Below are positions 16,901 through 25,281 of a stretch of 64,000 bases of DNA, piece by piece. Positions within the stretch are counted from its first letter, which is position 1. Each line of letters opens with the position of its first letter. The stretch is taken from contig NZ_BMVM01000017.1 in the NCBI RefSeq assembly GCF_014650715.1, positions 62,001 through 126,000 of the forward strand, given 5' to 3'. A program made the translations under genes and the position numbers. The notes beneath the pieces were generated by a model. The model was not told the DNA's origin. It saw only the letters and a program-made list of their open reading frames with translations, and did no database searches. The DNA is from Streptomyces bluensis. GTDB taxonomy: Bacteria > Actinomycetota > Actinomycetes > Streptomycetales > Streptomycetaceae.

Positions 16901-16936
16901 GTGCTCGACGTGCTCGCCGTGCTCGCCGTGCTCGCC
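16901..16936. repeat. Four 9-base tandem repeats in the hydrolase/MerR intergenic region
   Basis: The unit GTGCTCGCC occurs four times (first copy GTGCTCGAC). It fills much of the 105-base region between the divergent hydrolase and MerR genes. It may affect spacing of hydrolase promoter elements, but no function is shown. Confidence 0.6.
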
Positions 16937-16947
16937 GGTACGGTAGG

Positions 16948-16967
16948 AACTCCCCCTGAGGGAGGTT
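16948..16967. promoter_or_regulatory. Candidate MerR operator overlapping the merR ribosome-binding site
   Basis: AACTCCCCCTGAGGGAGGTT is an imperfect palindrome (CTCCC...GGGAG arms, AAC/GTT ends), similar in shape to TipA/MerR-family sites. It overlaps GGGAGG, the Shine-Dalgarno of the regulator gene that starts at 16974, so binding would repress the regulator itself and could activate or repress the divergent hydrolase. Confidence 0.45.
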
Positions 16968-16973
16968 CAAGCC

Positions 16974-17957
16974 GTGACGCCGGACGACATGTTGAGCATC
17001 GGGGAGCTCGCCGAGCGGGCGGGCGTCACCGTGAAGACCGTCCGCTTCTACTCCGATCGCGGTCTGCTGCCCGAGGCCGCCCGCAGCGCCGGGGGCCACC
17101 GCCGGTACCGCCCCGAGGCGCTCGACCGGCTCCGGCTGATCCGCTCGCTGCGGACGCTCGACCTGCCGGTGGGCGACATCGACCGGGTCCTCGACCGGGA
17201 GGACGCGTGGGAGGACGTCATCGCCGGGCAGTTGGAGGAGCTCGGCTCGCAACTGGCCGCCCTGCGCTGGCGCCGGGCCGCGCTGCACCTGCTGGGTGAG
17301 GGCACCGGGGAGGAGCGCGCCGACCGGGTGCGGCTGATCGGTGCGTTCCTCGACGGCGCCCTCCCGCCGGACACGGCCGCACCGGCCCGCTTCTGGCGGC
17401 GCGTGCTGCCCGTACGGCTTCCGGCCCGGCAGGTCTCGTGGATCATTGACGCCGCCGTACCGCAGCCGCCGGCCGATCCGACCCCGGCGCAGGTGCTGGC
17501 CTTCGCCCGGCTGCACGCCCTCGTCACGATGCCCTGCCCTCCGGGCCAGGACTGGCGGCCCCCGCCTCCGGAGCGCGATCCGGAGTACCGCCCGGTCGTG
17601 CTCTACGACGGCCTCGGCGAGGCGTACGACCTGGCCGCGCCGGCCCTGCGCTCAGGGCGGGCACCTCATGAGGGCGAGGCACTCGACTGCTTCGTCTCCG
17701 CCTACGCCCACGCCCACGGCGCCCGGGACACCCCCGGCTTCCGCCGCCGCCTGAGCCTGAGACTCGACGGGTCCGCCCACCCCGTGATGGACCGCTACTG
17801 GCGACTCGCCGCCGAACTGGCCACTCCGCACACCCCCACCCTCGGCGCCGCCCACGACTGGCTCCGCACCGCCCTGACCACCTCGGTGCAGGAGCCGCGG
17901 GGTGGCCCGCACCCCGCAGCCCCCACCCGACGACGACGTGGGGCTCAGAGACCGTAG
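16974..17957 (+). CDS. MerR-family transcriptional regulator
   Basis: The protein has 327 residues from a GTG at 16974 with a GGGAGG Shine-Dalgarno. The MerR winged helix is at the N-terminus: MLSIGELAERAGVTVKTVRF, then YSDRGLLPEAARSAGGHRRY and a coiled-coil dimerisation helix (about 75-110). The 200-residue C-terminal part lacks metal-binding Cys pairs, so it probably senses an organic ligand; it resembles the long effector regions of actinobacterial MerR proteins next to hydrolases. It is divergent from the tandem hydrolase. Its last 13 bases overlap the end of the convergent metalloprotease gene. Confidence 0.9.
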   Translation: MTPDDMLSIGELAERAGVTVKTVRFYSDRGLLPEAARSAGGHRRYRPEALDRLRLIRSLRTLDLPVGDIDRVLDREDAWEDVIAGQLEELGSQLAALRWRRAALHLLGEGTGEERADRVRLIGAFLDGALPPDTAAPARFWRRVLPVRLPARQVSWIIDAAVPQPPADPTPAQVLAFARLHALVTMPCPPGQDWRPPPPERDPEYRPVVLYDGLGEAYDLAAPALRSGRAPHEGEALDCFVSAYAHAHGARDTPGFRRRLSLRLDGSAHPVMDRYWRLAAELATPHTPTLGAAHDWLRTALTTSVQEPRGGPHPAAPTRRRRGAQRP

Positions 17958-18817
17958 CGATGCTTCATGTGGCGCCAGAAGTCGCGGAACATCCACTTGT
18001 CGAAGTCGGTGATCTGGGCGGCGGAGCCGGCCTTCATGAGGAAGCAGCACTGGCCGGTGGGGCTCCAGTCGTAGAAGTCGTCCAGACCGAACGTATGGCC
18101 CACCTCGTGCAGATAGATATGGATGTTCTCCTGGCCCAGGGCGCCGGTGAAGTACTCCTGGCCCATGCGCTGGCCCCAGTCGCCGCCGGCGCCGCCCTGG
18201 AACCCCTTGGTCAGCCAGAGGGACTGGTCGTAGTGGCGGGCCACGCCGCCGGGGCAGCGGGAGTAGTTGCCGTCCTGGTGGAAGAAGCGGCCGCAGTCGG
18301 GGAGGCACTGCGGGGAGCCGCCGCTGTCGAGGATGTTGGTGTAGATGTCGACGGAGTTGTCGGTCCACTGGAGCGTCGAGCGGTTCTTCACCGCCCAGCC
18401 GACGATGTTGACGGGGACGTTGGTGTACGGCCACGCGTTGTGCCCGGTGCCGTTGTCCACCATCGCCGACATCCATTTCCCGAACTGCTTCTTCAGCGCG
18501 GCGTGGATGCTGTCGCGCAGGGCCGCGCTGACGGGGGCGTCGGACTCCCAGCGGACGCAGTAGTTGATGCTGCCCCGGTTGGCCATGACCTGGTCCCAGC
18601 CGTAGTTGCGGAAGCCGTTGAGGTCGGGGTACGTCGACTCGACGTGCCGCCACACCTCGTCCAGCGGCTGCACCAGGTTCGCGGGCGGGTTCCATACGTC
18701 CGCGGCCTTCGCGCGGGGCTCGGCGGCCTGCGCGCTGGGCGACATCGTGCCGGCCAGCATGACGAGTGCGGCGAAGACCGATAAGACCGTGAACAGGCGT
18801 GCGAGGTGCTTGCGCAT
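17945..18817 (-). CDS. Secreted metzincin-like zinc metalloprotease
   Basis: The protein has 290 residues with a signal peptide (1-32, cleavage near SAQA-AEP). The extended zinc motif H237-E-x-x-H241-x-x-G244-L-D246-D is followed by a Met-turn-like CCFLMKAG (M261), so it fits the metzincin clan with Asp as a third ligand candidate. Six or more Cys suggest disulfides in the mature protein. Relatives in Streptomyces are annotated only as secreted or cellulose-binding proteins, so the substrate is unknown. It ends in convergence with the MerR gene (13-base overlap) and starts back to back with a lipoprotein gene. Confidence 0.75.
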   Translation of the reverse strand: MRKHLARLFTVLSVFAALVMLAGTMSPSAQAAEPRAKAADVWNPPANLVQPLDEVWRHVESTYPDLNGFRNYGWDQVMANRGSINYCVRWESDAPVSAALRDSIHAALKKQFGKWMSAMVDNGTGHNAWPYTNVPVNIVGWAVKNRSTLQWTDNSVDIYTNILDSGGSPQCLPDCGRFFHQDGNYSRCPGGVARHYDQSLWLTKGFQGGAGGDWGQRMGQEYFTGALGQENIHIYLHEVGHTFGLDDFYDWSPTGQCCFLMKAGSAAQITDFDKWMFRDFWRHMKHRYGL

Positions 18818-18955
18818 GGCGAACTCCTCGTGTGGGGGAACGGTTTCGCCTTCAGGTCGCCGCCGCCACGCAAGAAGTTGCCTCTCGAACGCCGTCGCCG
18901 AACGTTCCCCGCCCCCACCGCGTCACAGAAGTGACCGTCACCGAAGGGGGCCTCC

Positions 18956-19450
18956 ATGCACGCCGCACGCACCACCGCAACCGGCACCGCCACCGCCGTA
19001 CGAACCCGCCCCCACCCCCTGCGTGTCGCCGCCCTCGCGGTTCTGCTGACGGGGGCGGCGGCCGCGTGCGGGACCGAGTCCGCCGAACGGGCGGTGAGCA
19101 CGGCCCCCTGGGCGGAGCCGTCCTCGTACAGCTACACGTTGGAGTCGAGCGAGGGGGAGCGGGCGCTGATCGGGAGGTTCCGGGTGACCGTGCGGGACGG
19201 CGAGGTGGTGGAGGCGGTGGGCCTGGACGAGAGCGGTAAGCGGGGGGTGCGGCGCTCCCTCGTCGACGTGCCCACGATCGGCGGGCTGCTGGAGCAGTGG
19301 AAGCGGGCCCGCGCCGAGGGTGCCCACGCGGCGGAGGTGGAGTACGCGGACGACGGGCACCCGGTGCGGATCTCGCTGGACCAGGAGGAGAACGCGATCG
19401 ACGACGAGGCGCTGTACGTGATCAGCGACTACGAGCCGACGGCACCCTGA
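18956..19450 (+). CDS. DUF6174 lipoprotein
   Basis: The protein has 164 residues from the ATG at 18956 with GAAGGGGG upstream. A lipoprotein signal ends in the lipobox LTGAAAAC with C38 as the lipidated residue. The mature part has the DUF6174 pattern YSYTLESSEGERALIGRFRV, a V-D-V-P-T-I-G-G-L-L stretch and the calcium-dodecin-like VEYADDGHPVRISLD near the end. Function is unknown. It is likely anchored to the outer face of the membrane. The next gene, on the other strand, also encodes a lipoprotein. Confidence 0.8.
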   Translation: MHAARTTATGTATAVRTRPHPLRVAALAVLLTGAAAACGTESAERAVSTAPWAEPSSYSYTLESSEGERALIGRFRVTVRDGEVVEAVGLDESGKRGVRRSLVDVPTIGGLLEQWKRARAEGAHAAEVEYADDGHPVRISLDQEENAIDDEALYVISDYEPTAP

Positions 19451-19462
19451 CCACGCTCACGT

Positions 19463-19957
19463 CTACCTCTCGCTCGGTGAAGTGCTCGGTGAAGTGCTCG
19501 GGGACCCGCTCGACGCGCTCCCGAACCCGGCGCCCAGATCCTGGATCGTCCCGCCGATCTTCTTCCGCAGCGGCTCCAGCGTCTTCGGCTTGGCGCTGAC
19601 GGCCCAGCGTGGCCCGACGAGGTACTTGCCGCCGTAGATGGATGCCGTCTCCAGCCAGGTCAGCTTGAACTTCTCCTCGGGGAAGGTCGTGATGAGGTAG
19701 TCGCCCTCGGGGGTGTGGCACACGCCCTCGCGGAGCTCGTCCGCCTCGGTACGGATCTTCACCTTGCAGCCGGTGAGGTCCGCGATCACCTCGACCTTCG
19801 CCGGGGCCACCACGGCGACCGCCGCGGCATCCGACGGCATCGGCGCCTTGCCCTTCGGCTCCGCGTCGCCTCCACCGCTACAGCCCGCGGCCAGCGGCAG
19901 GACCACCAGTCCCACCACGGCCGCGGTCCCGCGCACCAGCCGTTGCTTCGTCAGCAC
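19463..19957 (-). CDS. Putative lipoprotein of unknown function
   Basis: The protein has 164 residues from a GTG at 19957 preceded by CGGAG. The signal peptide ends in LPLAAGC, a good lipobox. The mature part is a small alpha/beta domain with two Cys (TGCKVKI and REGVCHTPEGDYLITTFPE), which may form a disulfide, followed by a Ser/Pro/Thr tail (SPSTSPSTSPSER). Similar Streptomyces lipoproteins are uncharacterised. It converges on the DUF6174 lipoprotein with 12 bases between stops. Confidence 0.7.
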   Translation of the reverse strand: MLTKQRLVRGTAAVVGLVVLPLAAGCSGGGDAEPKGKAPMPSDAAAVAVVAPAKVEVIADLTGCKVKIRTEADELREGVCHTPEGDYLITTFPEEKFKLTWLETASIYGGKYLVGPRWAVSAKPKTLEPLRKKIGGTIQDLGAGFGSASSGSPSTSPSTSPSER

Positions 19958-20058
19958 GCCGCGTCTCCGTGTCGCTCGTACATCTCTTGTCCCTACAGAT
20001 GTCAGAACTGCCTTCCAGGAGATACGTACGGCGGCGCGGAGTTGCTCACGCTGTCGCC

Positions 20059-20487
20059 CTAAAGGTTGTCGCCCCAGCCGCTCTGCAGCATCGTCTGGAA
20101 CGCCCACGTCCCGCCCCGCCTGACGAGGATGTCGGCGTACCGGAGGTGCTGGGTGTGCCCGGCCGTGGTCATGGCCGAGTCCGTGAAGACCACGGCCATG
20201 GCGGGGGACAGGAACACGGGCGTGCGCGTGGACTCGAACGTGATGTCCTCGCCGCCGTCTCCCATGACCCGCGTCATCACGGCGACGAACCGCTCGCGGT
20301 CCCACTGAGCCGAACGGCCGTCGCCCGCCGTGTCGTCGCTCACCAGGTTGAGCGGGAACACGGCCATGTCGGCCATGCGCTCGACATCGCGCCTCGCGCT
20401 CGCCGCGTCGTACTCGGCGAACCAGGCGTCCAGGCTCGCGCGGTCCTCGTCGGTGGGGGCGTATCCGGTCTCGGGCAGCTGGATCAC
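20059..20487 (-). CDS. NTF2-fold / SnoaL-like protein (DUF4440 type)
   Basis: The protein has 142 residues from a GTG at 20487 with AAGGGAGAA upstream. The layout matches nuclear-transport-factor-2-like domains: an N-terminal helix (ASLDAWFAEYDAASARRDVE), the VSDDTAGDGRSAQWDRERFVA region, and C-terminal strands ending in W-A-F-Q-T-M-L-Q-S-G-W. Such proteins are small cone-shaped binding domains, some of them isomerases or hydrolases; the substrate cannot be read here. Its promoter region contains two identical AT-rich palindromes (see 20510-20573), so it is probably tightly regulated. Confidence 0.75.
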   Translation of the reverse strand: MIQLPETGYAPTDEDRASLDAWFAEYDAASARRDVERMADMAVFPLNLVSDDTAGDGRSAQWDRERFVAVMTRVMGDGGEDITFESTRTPVFLSPAMAVVFTDSAMTTAGHTQHLRYADILVRRGGTWAFQTMLQSGWGDNL

Positions 20488-20509
20488 GCGTTCTCCCTTC
20501 CCTTACTCA

Positions 20510-20573
20510 TCAAATTTGACCAGCGATGAACGACGGCGACAGTACACCCCTCCCGACCACTATTCAAATTTGA
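20510..20573 (-). promoter_or_regulatory. Twin TCAAATTTGA operators with a promoter between
   Basis: The perfect palindrome TCAAATTTGA occurs at 20510-20519 and again at 20564-20573. On the minus strand a -35 box TTGAAT (20567-20562) overlaps the distal copy, and a -10 box TACTGT (20544-20539) follows after 17 bases; the proximal copy lies between the promoter and the gene. Two ten-base AT-rich palindromes in DNA of this GC content are very unlikely by chance. The pattern suits a repressor that may loop or cooperatively cover the promoter of the NTF2-fold gene. Confidence 0.7.
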
Positions 20574-20610
20574 TTACACCGTCCCATCAGGTGAGTTGCC
20601 TCGTTGTGGT

Positions 20611-20661
20611 TTGACAAGGGCCTCGGACGCTCCGAGGCTATGCTCATGACATCCATTTTCA
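20611..20661 (+). promoter_or_regulatory. Promoter-like elements, short hairpin and Zur-like box before the ATPase gene
   Basis: TTGACA (20611-20616) and TATGCT (20639-20644) look like -35/-10 boxes but are 22 bases apart, so they may not belong together. GCCTCGGA-CGC-TCCGAGGC (20620-20638) forms a perfect eight-base stem between them. TGACATCCATTTTCA (20647-20661) agrees with a Streptomyces Zur-type box, TGAAAATCATTTTCA as I remember it, at 12 of 15 positions. Zinc control of the ATPase gene at 20701 is possible but unproven. Confidence 0.35.
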
Positions 20662-20700
20662 ATAGGGCCTTGAACCGAGGTCCCAAGGAGGTGCCCAGCC

Positions 20701-21660
20701 ATGCGCGTGGCCTTCGTCGGTAAGGGCGGCAGTGGCAAGACGACCCTGTCCGCCCTGTTCTCGCGGCATCTGGCCGACTCCGGTGTGCCGGTCGTCGCGA
20801 TCGACGGTGACATCAACCAGCACCTGGCGTACGCGCTGGGGCTCGACGAGGACGACGCGTTCGGCGCGCCGCCGCTGAGCGCGCGGACCGGGGAGATCAA
20901 GGACTTCCTGCGGGGCAGTAATCCGCGGATCACCTCCCGCGACGCCATGGTGAAGACCACCCCGCCCGGCCGTGGTTCACGCCTGCTGCGGCTGCTGGGG
21001 GACGACGAGATCCATGGCCGTCACGTGCGGCACGTGGCCGGGGTGCCGCTCATGGTGACCGGGGCCTTCGACGAGAGCGACCTCGGCGTGGCCTGCTATC
21101 ACTCCAAGCTCGGCGCCGTCGAGCTGTACCTCAACCACCTCGTGGACGGGGCCGGGGAGTACGTCGTCGTCGACATGACCGCGGGCGCCGACGCCTTCGC
21201 CTCCGGGCTGTTCACCCGGTTCGACATGACCTTCCTGGTGGTCGAGCCGACACGCAAGAGCGTCTCCGTCTACCGCCAGTACCGCGACCACGCCGCCGAG
21301 TTCGGGATCCCGATCGCCGTCGTGGCCAACAAGGTCACCGGCGAGGACGACCTGCTGTTCCTGAAGGAGCAGGTCGGCGACGACCTGCTGGCGCACTGCG
21401 TCCAGTCCTCCTTCGTCCGCGCGCGGGAGCAGGGGCGCGAGGAGGGGGAGCTGGAAGCGCACAACACCGAGACGCTGCGCCGCCTCCGTACGGCCGTCGA
21501 CTCCCGTGCGAAGGACTGGGCCGCCTTCCAGCGGCACGCCGTCGAGTTCCACCTCCGTAACGCCTCCGCCTGGGCCGACGAGGCCACCGGCCTGAACCTC
21601 GCCACCCAGGTCGACCCCGACTTCCGGCACGGCCCCGAGGCACTCGCGGCCTCCGCCTGA
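20701..21660 (+). CDS. CooC/MinD-type P-loop ATPase
   Basis: The protein has 319 residues with an AAGGAGG Shine-Dalgarno eight bases before the ATG. The deviant Walker A G7-K8-G-G-S-G-K13-T-T places it in the MinD/ParA/CooC class, and VVDMTAGADAFASGL is the Walker B/switch region. NKVTGEDD gives the guanine/adenine-specificity-like NK motif. CooC proteins are metal-cofactor (nickel) insertion ATPases for CO dehydrogenase; no CODH gene is near, so the client is unknown. Similar stand-alone copies occur in many Streptomyces as ATP/GTP-binding proteins. A Zur-like sequence upstream would fit a metal link. Confidence 0.8.
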   Translation: MRVAFVGKGGSGKTTLSALFSRHLADSGVPVVAIDGDINQHLAYALGLDEDDAFGAPPLSARTGEIKDFLRGSNPRITSRDAMVKTTPPGRGSRLLRLLGDDEIHGRHVRHVAGVPLMVTGAFDESDLGVACYHSKLGAVELYLNHLVDGAGEYVVVDMTAGADAFASGLFTRFDMTFLVVEPTRKSVSVYRQYRDHAAEFGIPIAVVANKVTGEDDLLFLKEQVGDDLLAHCVQSSFVRAREQGREEGELEAHNTETLRRLRTAVDSRAKDWAAFQRHAVEFHLRNASAWADEATGLNLATQVDPDFRHGPEALAASA

Positions 21661-21741
21661 ACCGCGGCCCCGCCCCACCAGGAAGCCAGGAACGCACTGC
21701 CGGTCACACGAGCGCTGTCCGGCGATCACACAAGGTGAATA

Positions 21742-24462
21742 ATGGGGAGAGAGGGGCGTCTCCGAGCAGAGAGGGTCGCCGTGGGGACCGACAGGGACAG
21801 TGGTGTCACCCGACAGCGGTTCGACGTGGCCGATGCCGCGCCGCTGCTGCTCGACGCACGCGGGACGGTGACGAGCTGGACCCGGGACGCCCAGCGCCTG
21901 CTCGGGTACCCGGCCGCCGAGGTGGTGGGCCGGAGGCTCGCCGAACTCCTGGTCCCCGAGGACGCGGCCCGGCTGGGCACCCTGGCCGAGGCGTACAGCG
22001 GCAGGGGCGGCTGGTCGGGTGTCCTCACCGCCTGTCACCGCGACGGGCGACGGGTCCGGCTCATGGTGCGGGCCGTGCCGATGCGGGGAACCCCCACGAC
22101 CGGGAACACCCCGACGCCACACACGCCGACGCCGCACACGCCGACGCCGGCAGGGCTCGCACCGGACAGCGGCCGTGCCGCCCAGTGGATTCTGCTGCTC
22201 TCCGACATGGACGACGCTCCCGGGTGGGACATGAGCCGAGTCGTACTGGAGAGCATGGTCGTGCAGTCGCCCGTCGGCATAGCGATGGTGGACACCGACC
22301 TGCGGTTCGTATGGTCGAACACCGCGCTGGAGACGTTCGGCGGCGGCCCCGCGCACGAGCGGATCGGGCTCCGGCTCGCCGACGTACAGCCCGGCCTGGA
22401 CTCCCAGCGCATAGAGGCCGTGATGCGGCAGGTGCTGAGGACCGGCGAGACCGTCGTCGACTACGAGCACGTGGGCCGGTTCCGCTCGGCCCCGCACCGC
22501 GAGACGGCGCACCTGCTGACGTTCACCCGGCTCGACGACGACCAGGGCAACCCGCTCGGCGTCTACTACACGGTCGTCGATGTCTCCGAACGCCACCGCG
22601 CCCGGCAGCGGCTCGCCCTCCTCGACCGTGCCGGAGAGCAGATCGGCCGCACCCTCGACGTGGCGCGCACCGCGCAGGAACTCGCCGAGGTGGCCGTGCC
22701 CGCGCTCGCCGACTTCGTCGCCGTGGACCTGCTGGACTCCGTCCTGAAGGGGGCCGACCCCGAGCCCGTGAGCGGTGCCGACGCGGTCCCGCTGCGGCGC
22801 GCCGGGCGGCAGTCGGTGCTCGTGGGGATGCCGGGGGCCGTTCCCGAGGTCGGCGACCTGGCCTCGTACCTGCCCGGCACGCCCCCTGTGCTCGCCCTGA
22901 CCGACGGTACGTCCTGGTACCGGGCACGGCTCGACCCGCTGACCAAGCTGTGGACGGACACCCTGCCCGGAGGCCGTGAGGCCACCTTCCGGGACGCCGG
23001 CCTGCACACCGCGATGATCGTGCCGGTCCGGGCGCGGGGCATCACGCTCGGCATCACCAAGTTCTTCCGCGGCGAGCGCCGCAAGGACCCCTTCGACGAG
23101 GTCGACCTGGGCCTCGCCGAGGAACTGGTGTCCCGCGCCGCCGTGTGTATCGACAACGCCCGCCGCTACACGCGCGAACGCAGCGCGGCCCTGGTCCTGC
23201 AACGCAGCCTCCTCCCCCGCCGTCTGCCCGAGCAGGACGCGGTGGACTCGGCCGCGTGCTACCGCCCCGCCGACGAACTCACCGGCCTGGGCGGCGACTG
23301 GTATGACGTCATTCCGCTCTCCGGCGCCCGCGTCGCCCTCGTCGTCGGCGAGGTACCGGGACACGGCATCGACGGCGCCGCCGCCATGGGCCGCCTGCGC
23401 ACCGCCGTACGCACCCTCGCCGCCCTCGACCTGCCGCCCGAGGAGGTGCTCGCCCACCTCGACGACCTGGTCGCCAAGTCCGCCCGGCAGGAGGGCGACG
23501 GCCCGGGCGTGGGCAGCGGGCACACGGTCGGGACGGGCTGTCTGTACGTGGTCCACGACCCGGTGGCGGGCGAGTGCGTGATGGCCTCGGCCGGCCTCCC
23601 GGCGCCGGCGCTGATCACGCCGGACGGCACGGTGACGTTCGCGGACGACCTCCCGATCGGGCCGGCCCTGGGCGTGGACGGTCCCCCCTTCGAGTCCCTC
23701 ACCCTGGCCCTGCCGCCGGGCACGCTGATCGCCCTCCACACCGACGGCCTGCTCGCCGAGGCCACCCCCGACATGCTGTGCCGCGCGCTGGCGGGATCGG
23801 CGACGGCGGGCGCCCGCCCACCGACGGTCGCGGGACGTATGGGGGAGGGACGTACGGGAGAGGGACATACGGAGGGGCGCCGCACGGAGGGGCGCCGCAC
23901 GGAGAGAGGACGCACGGAGGGGGGACGCACCGAGGGGGAACGCGTCGTGGCGAGCCCCCCGCCGGATGTCGCCCCGGCCTCCCTCGACCGGCGGGCGCAG
24001 ACCGTGGTCGACGCGCTGGTGCCCGAGCGCCCGTGCGACGACGTGGTGCTGCTGCTGGCCCGCACCCGGCGGCTGGACGCGGACCGGGTGGCGTACTGGG
24101 ACCTGCCGTCCGACCCGGCGCTGGTCGCCCAGGCCCGCAGGATCACGATGCGCCAGCTCGGCGCCTGGGGCCTGGAGGAGCTGGCGTTCACCGCCGAGCT
24201 CATCGTCAGCGAACTGATCACCAACGCCATCCGTCACGCCACCGGCCCGATCCGACTGCGCCTCATCCTCGAACGCACCCTGATCTGCGAGGTCTTCGAC
24301 GGCGGCGCCACCGCTCCCCACCTGCGCCACCCGCGCGCCACCGACGAGGGCGGCCGCGGACTGTTCCTCATCTCCCAGTTCACCCAGCGCTGGGGAACCC
24401 GCTTCCTGCCGGAGGGCAAGGTGATCTGGGCAGAACAGTCACTGACCGGCCCGCCGGGCTGA
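21742..24462 (+). CDS. PAS-GAF-SpoIIE phosphatase with C-terminal HATPase domain
   Basis: The protein has 906 residues if started at the ATG 21742; a GTG at 21781 is also possible. Domains in order: PAS at about 25-75, a second PAS at about 165-285, GAF at about 290-480, SpoIIE/PP2C at about 500-760 (GLGGDWYDVIPL near 515) and an RsbW-like HATPase at about 770-900 (N-box ELIVSELITNAIRHA, G-box GGRGLFLIS). Two features are odd. The usual metal-binding G-D-V reads G-E-V-P-G-H-G (near 535), and a charged repeat of the type RTEG interrupts the PP2C domain at about 701-736. A TPTPH repeat lies near residues 122-134. Role: stress or developmental partner-switching, probably controlling a sigma factor. 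Confidence 0.88.
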   Translation: MGREGRLRAERVAVGTDRDSGVTRQRFDVADAAPLLLDARGTVTSWTRDAQRLLGYPAAEVVGRRLAELLVPEDAARLGTLAEAYSGRGGWSGVLTACHRDGRRVRLMVRAVPMRGTPTTGNTPTPHTPTPHTPTPAGLAPDSGRAAQWILLLSDMDDAPGWDMSRVVLESMVVQSPVGIAMVDTDLRFVWSNTALETFGGGPAHERIGLRLADVQPGLDSQRIEAVMRQVLRTGETVVDYEHVGRFRSAPHRETAHLLTFTRLDDDQGNPLGVYYTVVDVSERHRARQRLALLDRAGEQIGRTLDVARTAQELAEVAVPALADFVAVDLLDSVLKGADPEPVSGADAVPLRRAGRQSVLVGMPGAVPEVGDLASYLPGTPPVLALTDGTSWYRARLDPLTKLWTDTLPGGREATFRDAGLHTAMIVPVRARGITLGITKFFRGERRKDPFDEVDLGLAEELVSRAAVCIDNARRYTRERSAALVLQRSLLPRRLPEQDAVDSAACYRPADELTGLGGDWYDVIPLSGARVALVVGEVPGHGIDGAAAMGRLRTAVRTLAALDLPPEEVLAHLDDLVAKSARQEGDGPGVGSGHTVGTGCLYVVHDPVAGECVMASAGLPAPALITPDGTVTFADDLPIGPALGVDGPPFESLTLALPPGTLIALHTDGLLAEATPDMLCRALAGSATAGARPPTVAGRMGEGRTGEGHTEGRRTEGRRTERGRTEGGRTEGERVVASPPPDVAPASLDRRAQTVVDALVPERPCDDVVLLLARTRRLDADRVAYWDLPSDPALVAQARRITMRQLGAWGLEELAFTAELIVSELITNAIRHATGPIRLRLILERTLICEVFDGGATAPHLRHPRATDEGGRGLFLISQFTQRWGTRFLPEGKVIWAEQSLTGPPG

Positions 24463-25281
24463 ACGGCCCCGGAGCCCGAACAGCTCCGCCCACTCGTGGG
24501 CGCCGAGAGCACGGGGCAGGGCGGTGGGGGCGATCCGGTTCTGCCGCAGCCAGTGGCGGACCTCGCGGCGGGGGATGTCCGGGGCGGCGGTGGCGAGGAT
24601 CCGGTCGAGGCCGTGGCCGCGGCCCGTGAACACCCGGTGCACGAAGTCCTGGTAGGGCCGCCGGTCCCGGACCGGTACGAGGGGACGTGACCGGCGGGCC
24701 ATGGTCATCAGTCCGCCGTCGACACCGGGGCGCGGACGGAACGCCGAGGCGGGCACCCGGGACACGAGCCGGAACTCGAACCACGGCCACCACTGCGCCG
24801 TCATCATGGTCGCCCCACCCACACCGGCACGCCGCCGCGCCACCTCCCACTGCACGAGCAGCACGGCCTCGGTCCAGCCGGGCGCCCGCAGGATACGGCG
24901 CAGCATCGCGGTGGTCTGGTGGAAGGGCAGGTTGCCGACCAGGACGTGCGGCGTCGCCGGGACATGGAAGTCCAGGAAGTCGCCGTGGACGATCCGGGTC
25001 GCCGGGCCGGTACAGCGGGCCAGCCGGGCGGCACACCGGCCGTCGATCTCCACACCCGTCAGCGGCCGCCCGAGCCGCTGCAACGGCAGGGTCAGCGCGC
25101 CGTCACCCGCGCCGATCTCGATGAGGGGCGCGTCACTGCGGGACGCGAGGCCGGCGACCGTGTCGATGACGAGTTCGATGGCGGCCGGGTCGACGAGGAA
25201 GTTCTGGCCGAGCTCGTGCCGGCCTGGACGCTGGGAACGCTGGGAATCGGAACGCTGGGAATGGGGACGCTGGGTGCGCAC
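24439..25281 (-). CDS. Erm-type 23S rRNA adenine-N6-methyltransferase
   Basis: The protein has 280 residues from a GTG at 25281, preceded by CGGAG at five bases. An SQRSDSQRSQRP repeat opens it, then the Erm/KsgA hallmark RHELGQNFLVD (21-31), the SAM motif E55-I-G-A-G-D-G61 and the catalytic N117-L-P-F120. The Arg-rich C-terminal domain is typical of actinobacterial Erm(O)/Lrm-like enzymes. These methylate A2058 of 23S rRNA and confer macrolide-lincosamide-streptogramin resistance; no macrolide synthesis genes are near, so it is intrinsic resistance. The end overlaps the convergent phosphatase gene by 24 bases. A short leader ORF at 25441-25482 suggests drug-inducible control. Confidence 0.9.
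   Translation of the reverse strand: MRTQRPHSQRSDSQRSQRPGRHELGQNFLVDPAAIELVIDTVAGLASRSDAPLIEIGAGDGALTLPLQRLGRPLTGVEIDGRCAARLARCTGPATRIVHGDFLDFHVPATPHVLVGNLPFHQTTAMLRRILRAPGWTEAVLLVQWEVARRRAGVGGATMMTAQWWPWFEFRLVSRVPASAFRPRPGVDGGLMTMARRSRPLVPVRDRRPYQDFVHRVFTGRGHGLDRILATAAPDIPRREVRHWLRQNRIAPTALPRALGAHEWAELFGLRGRSARRAGQ

Noticed and set aside
20977..24330. A 1117-codon open frame on the minus strand
   Set aside because: It lies opposite the ATPase and SpoIIE phosphatase genes; its translation is low-complexity Gly/Arg/His/Val-rich with no domain, a usual effect of third-position GC in the real genes.
24439..25281. Erm gene as part of a macrolide biosynthetic cluster
   Set aside because: No polyketide synthase, glycosyltransferase or deoxysugar genes in the window; it stands alone between unrelated genes.
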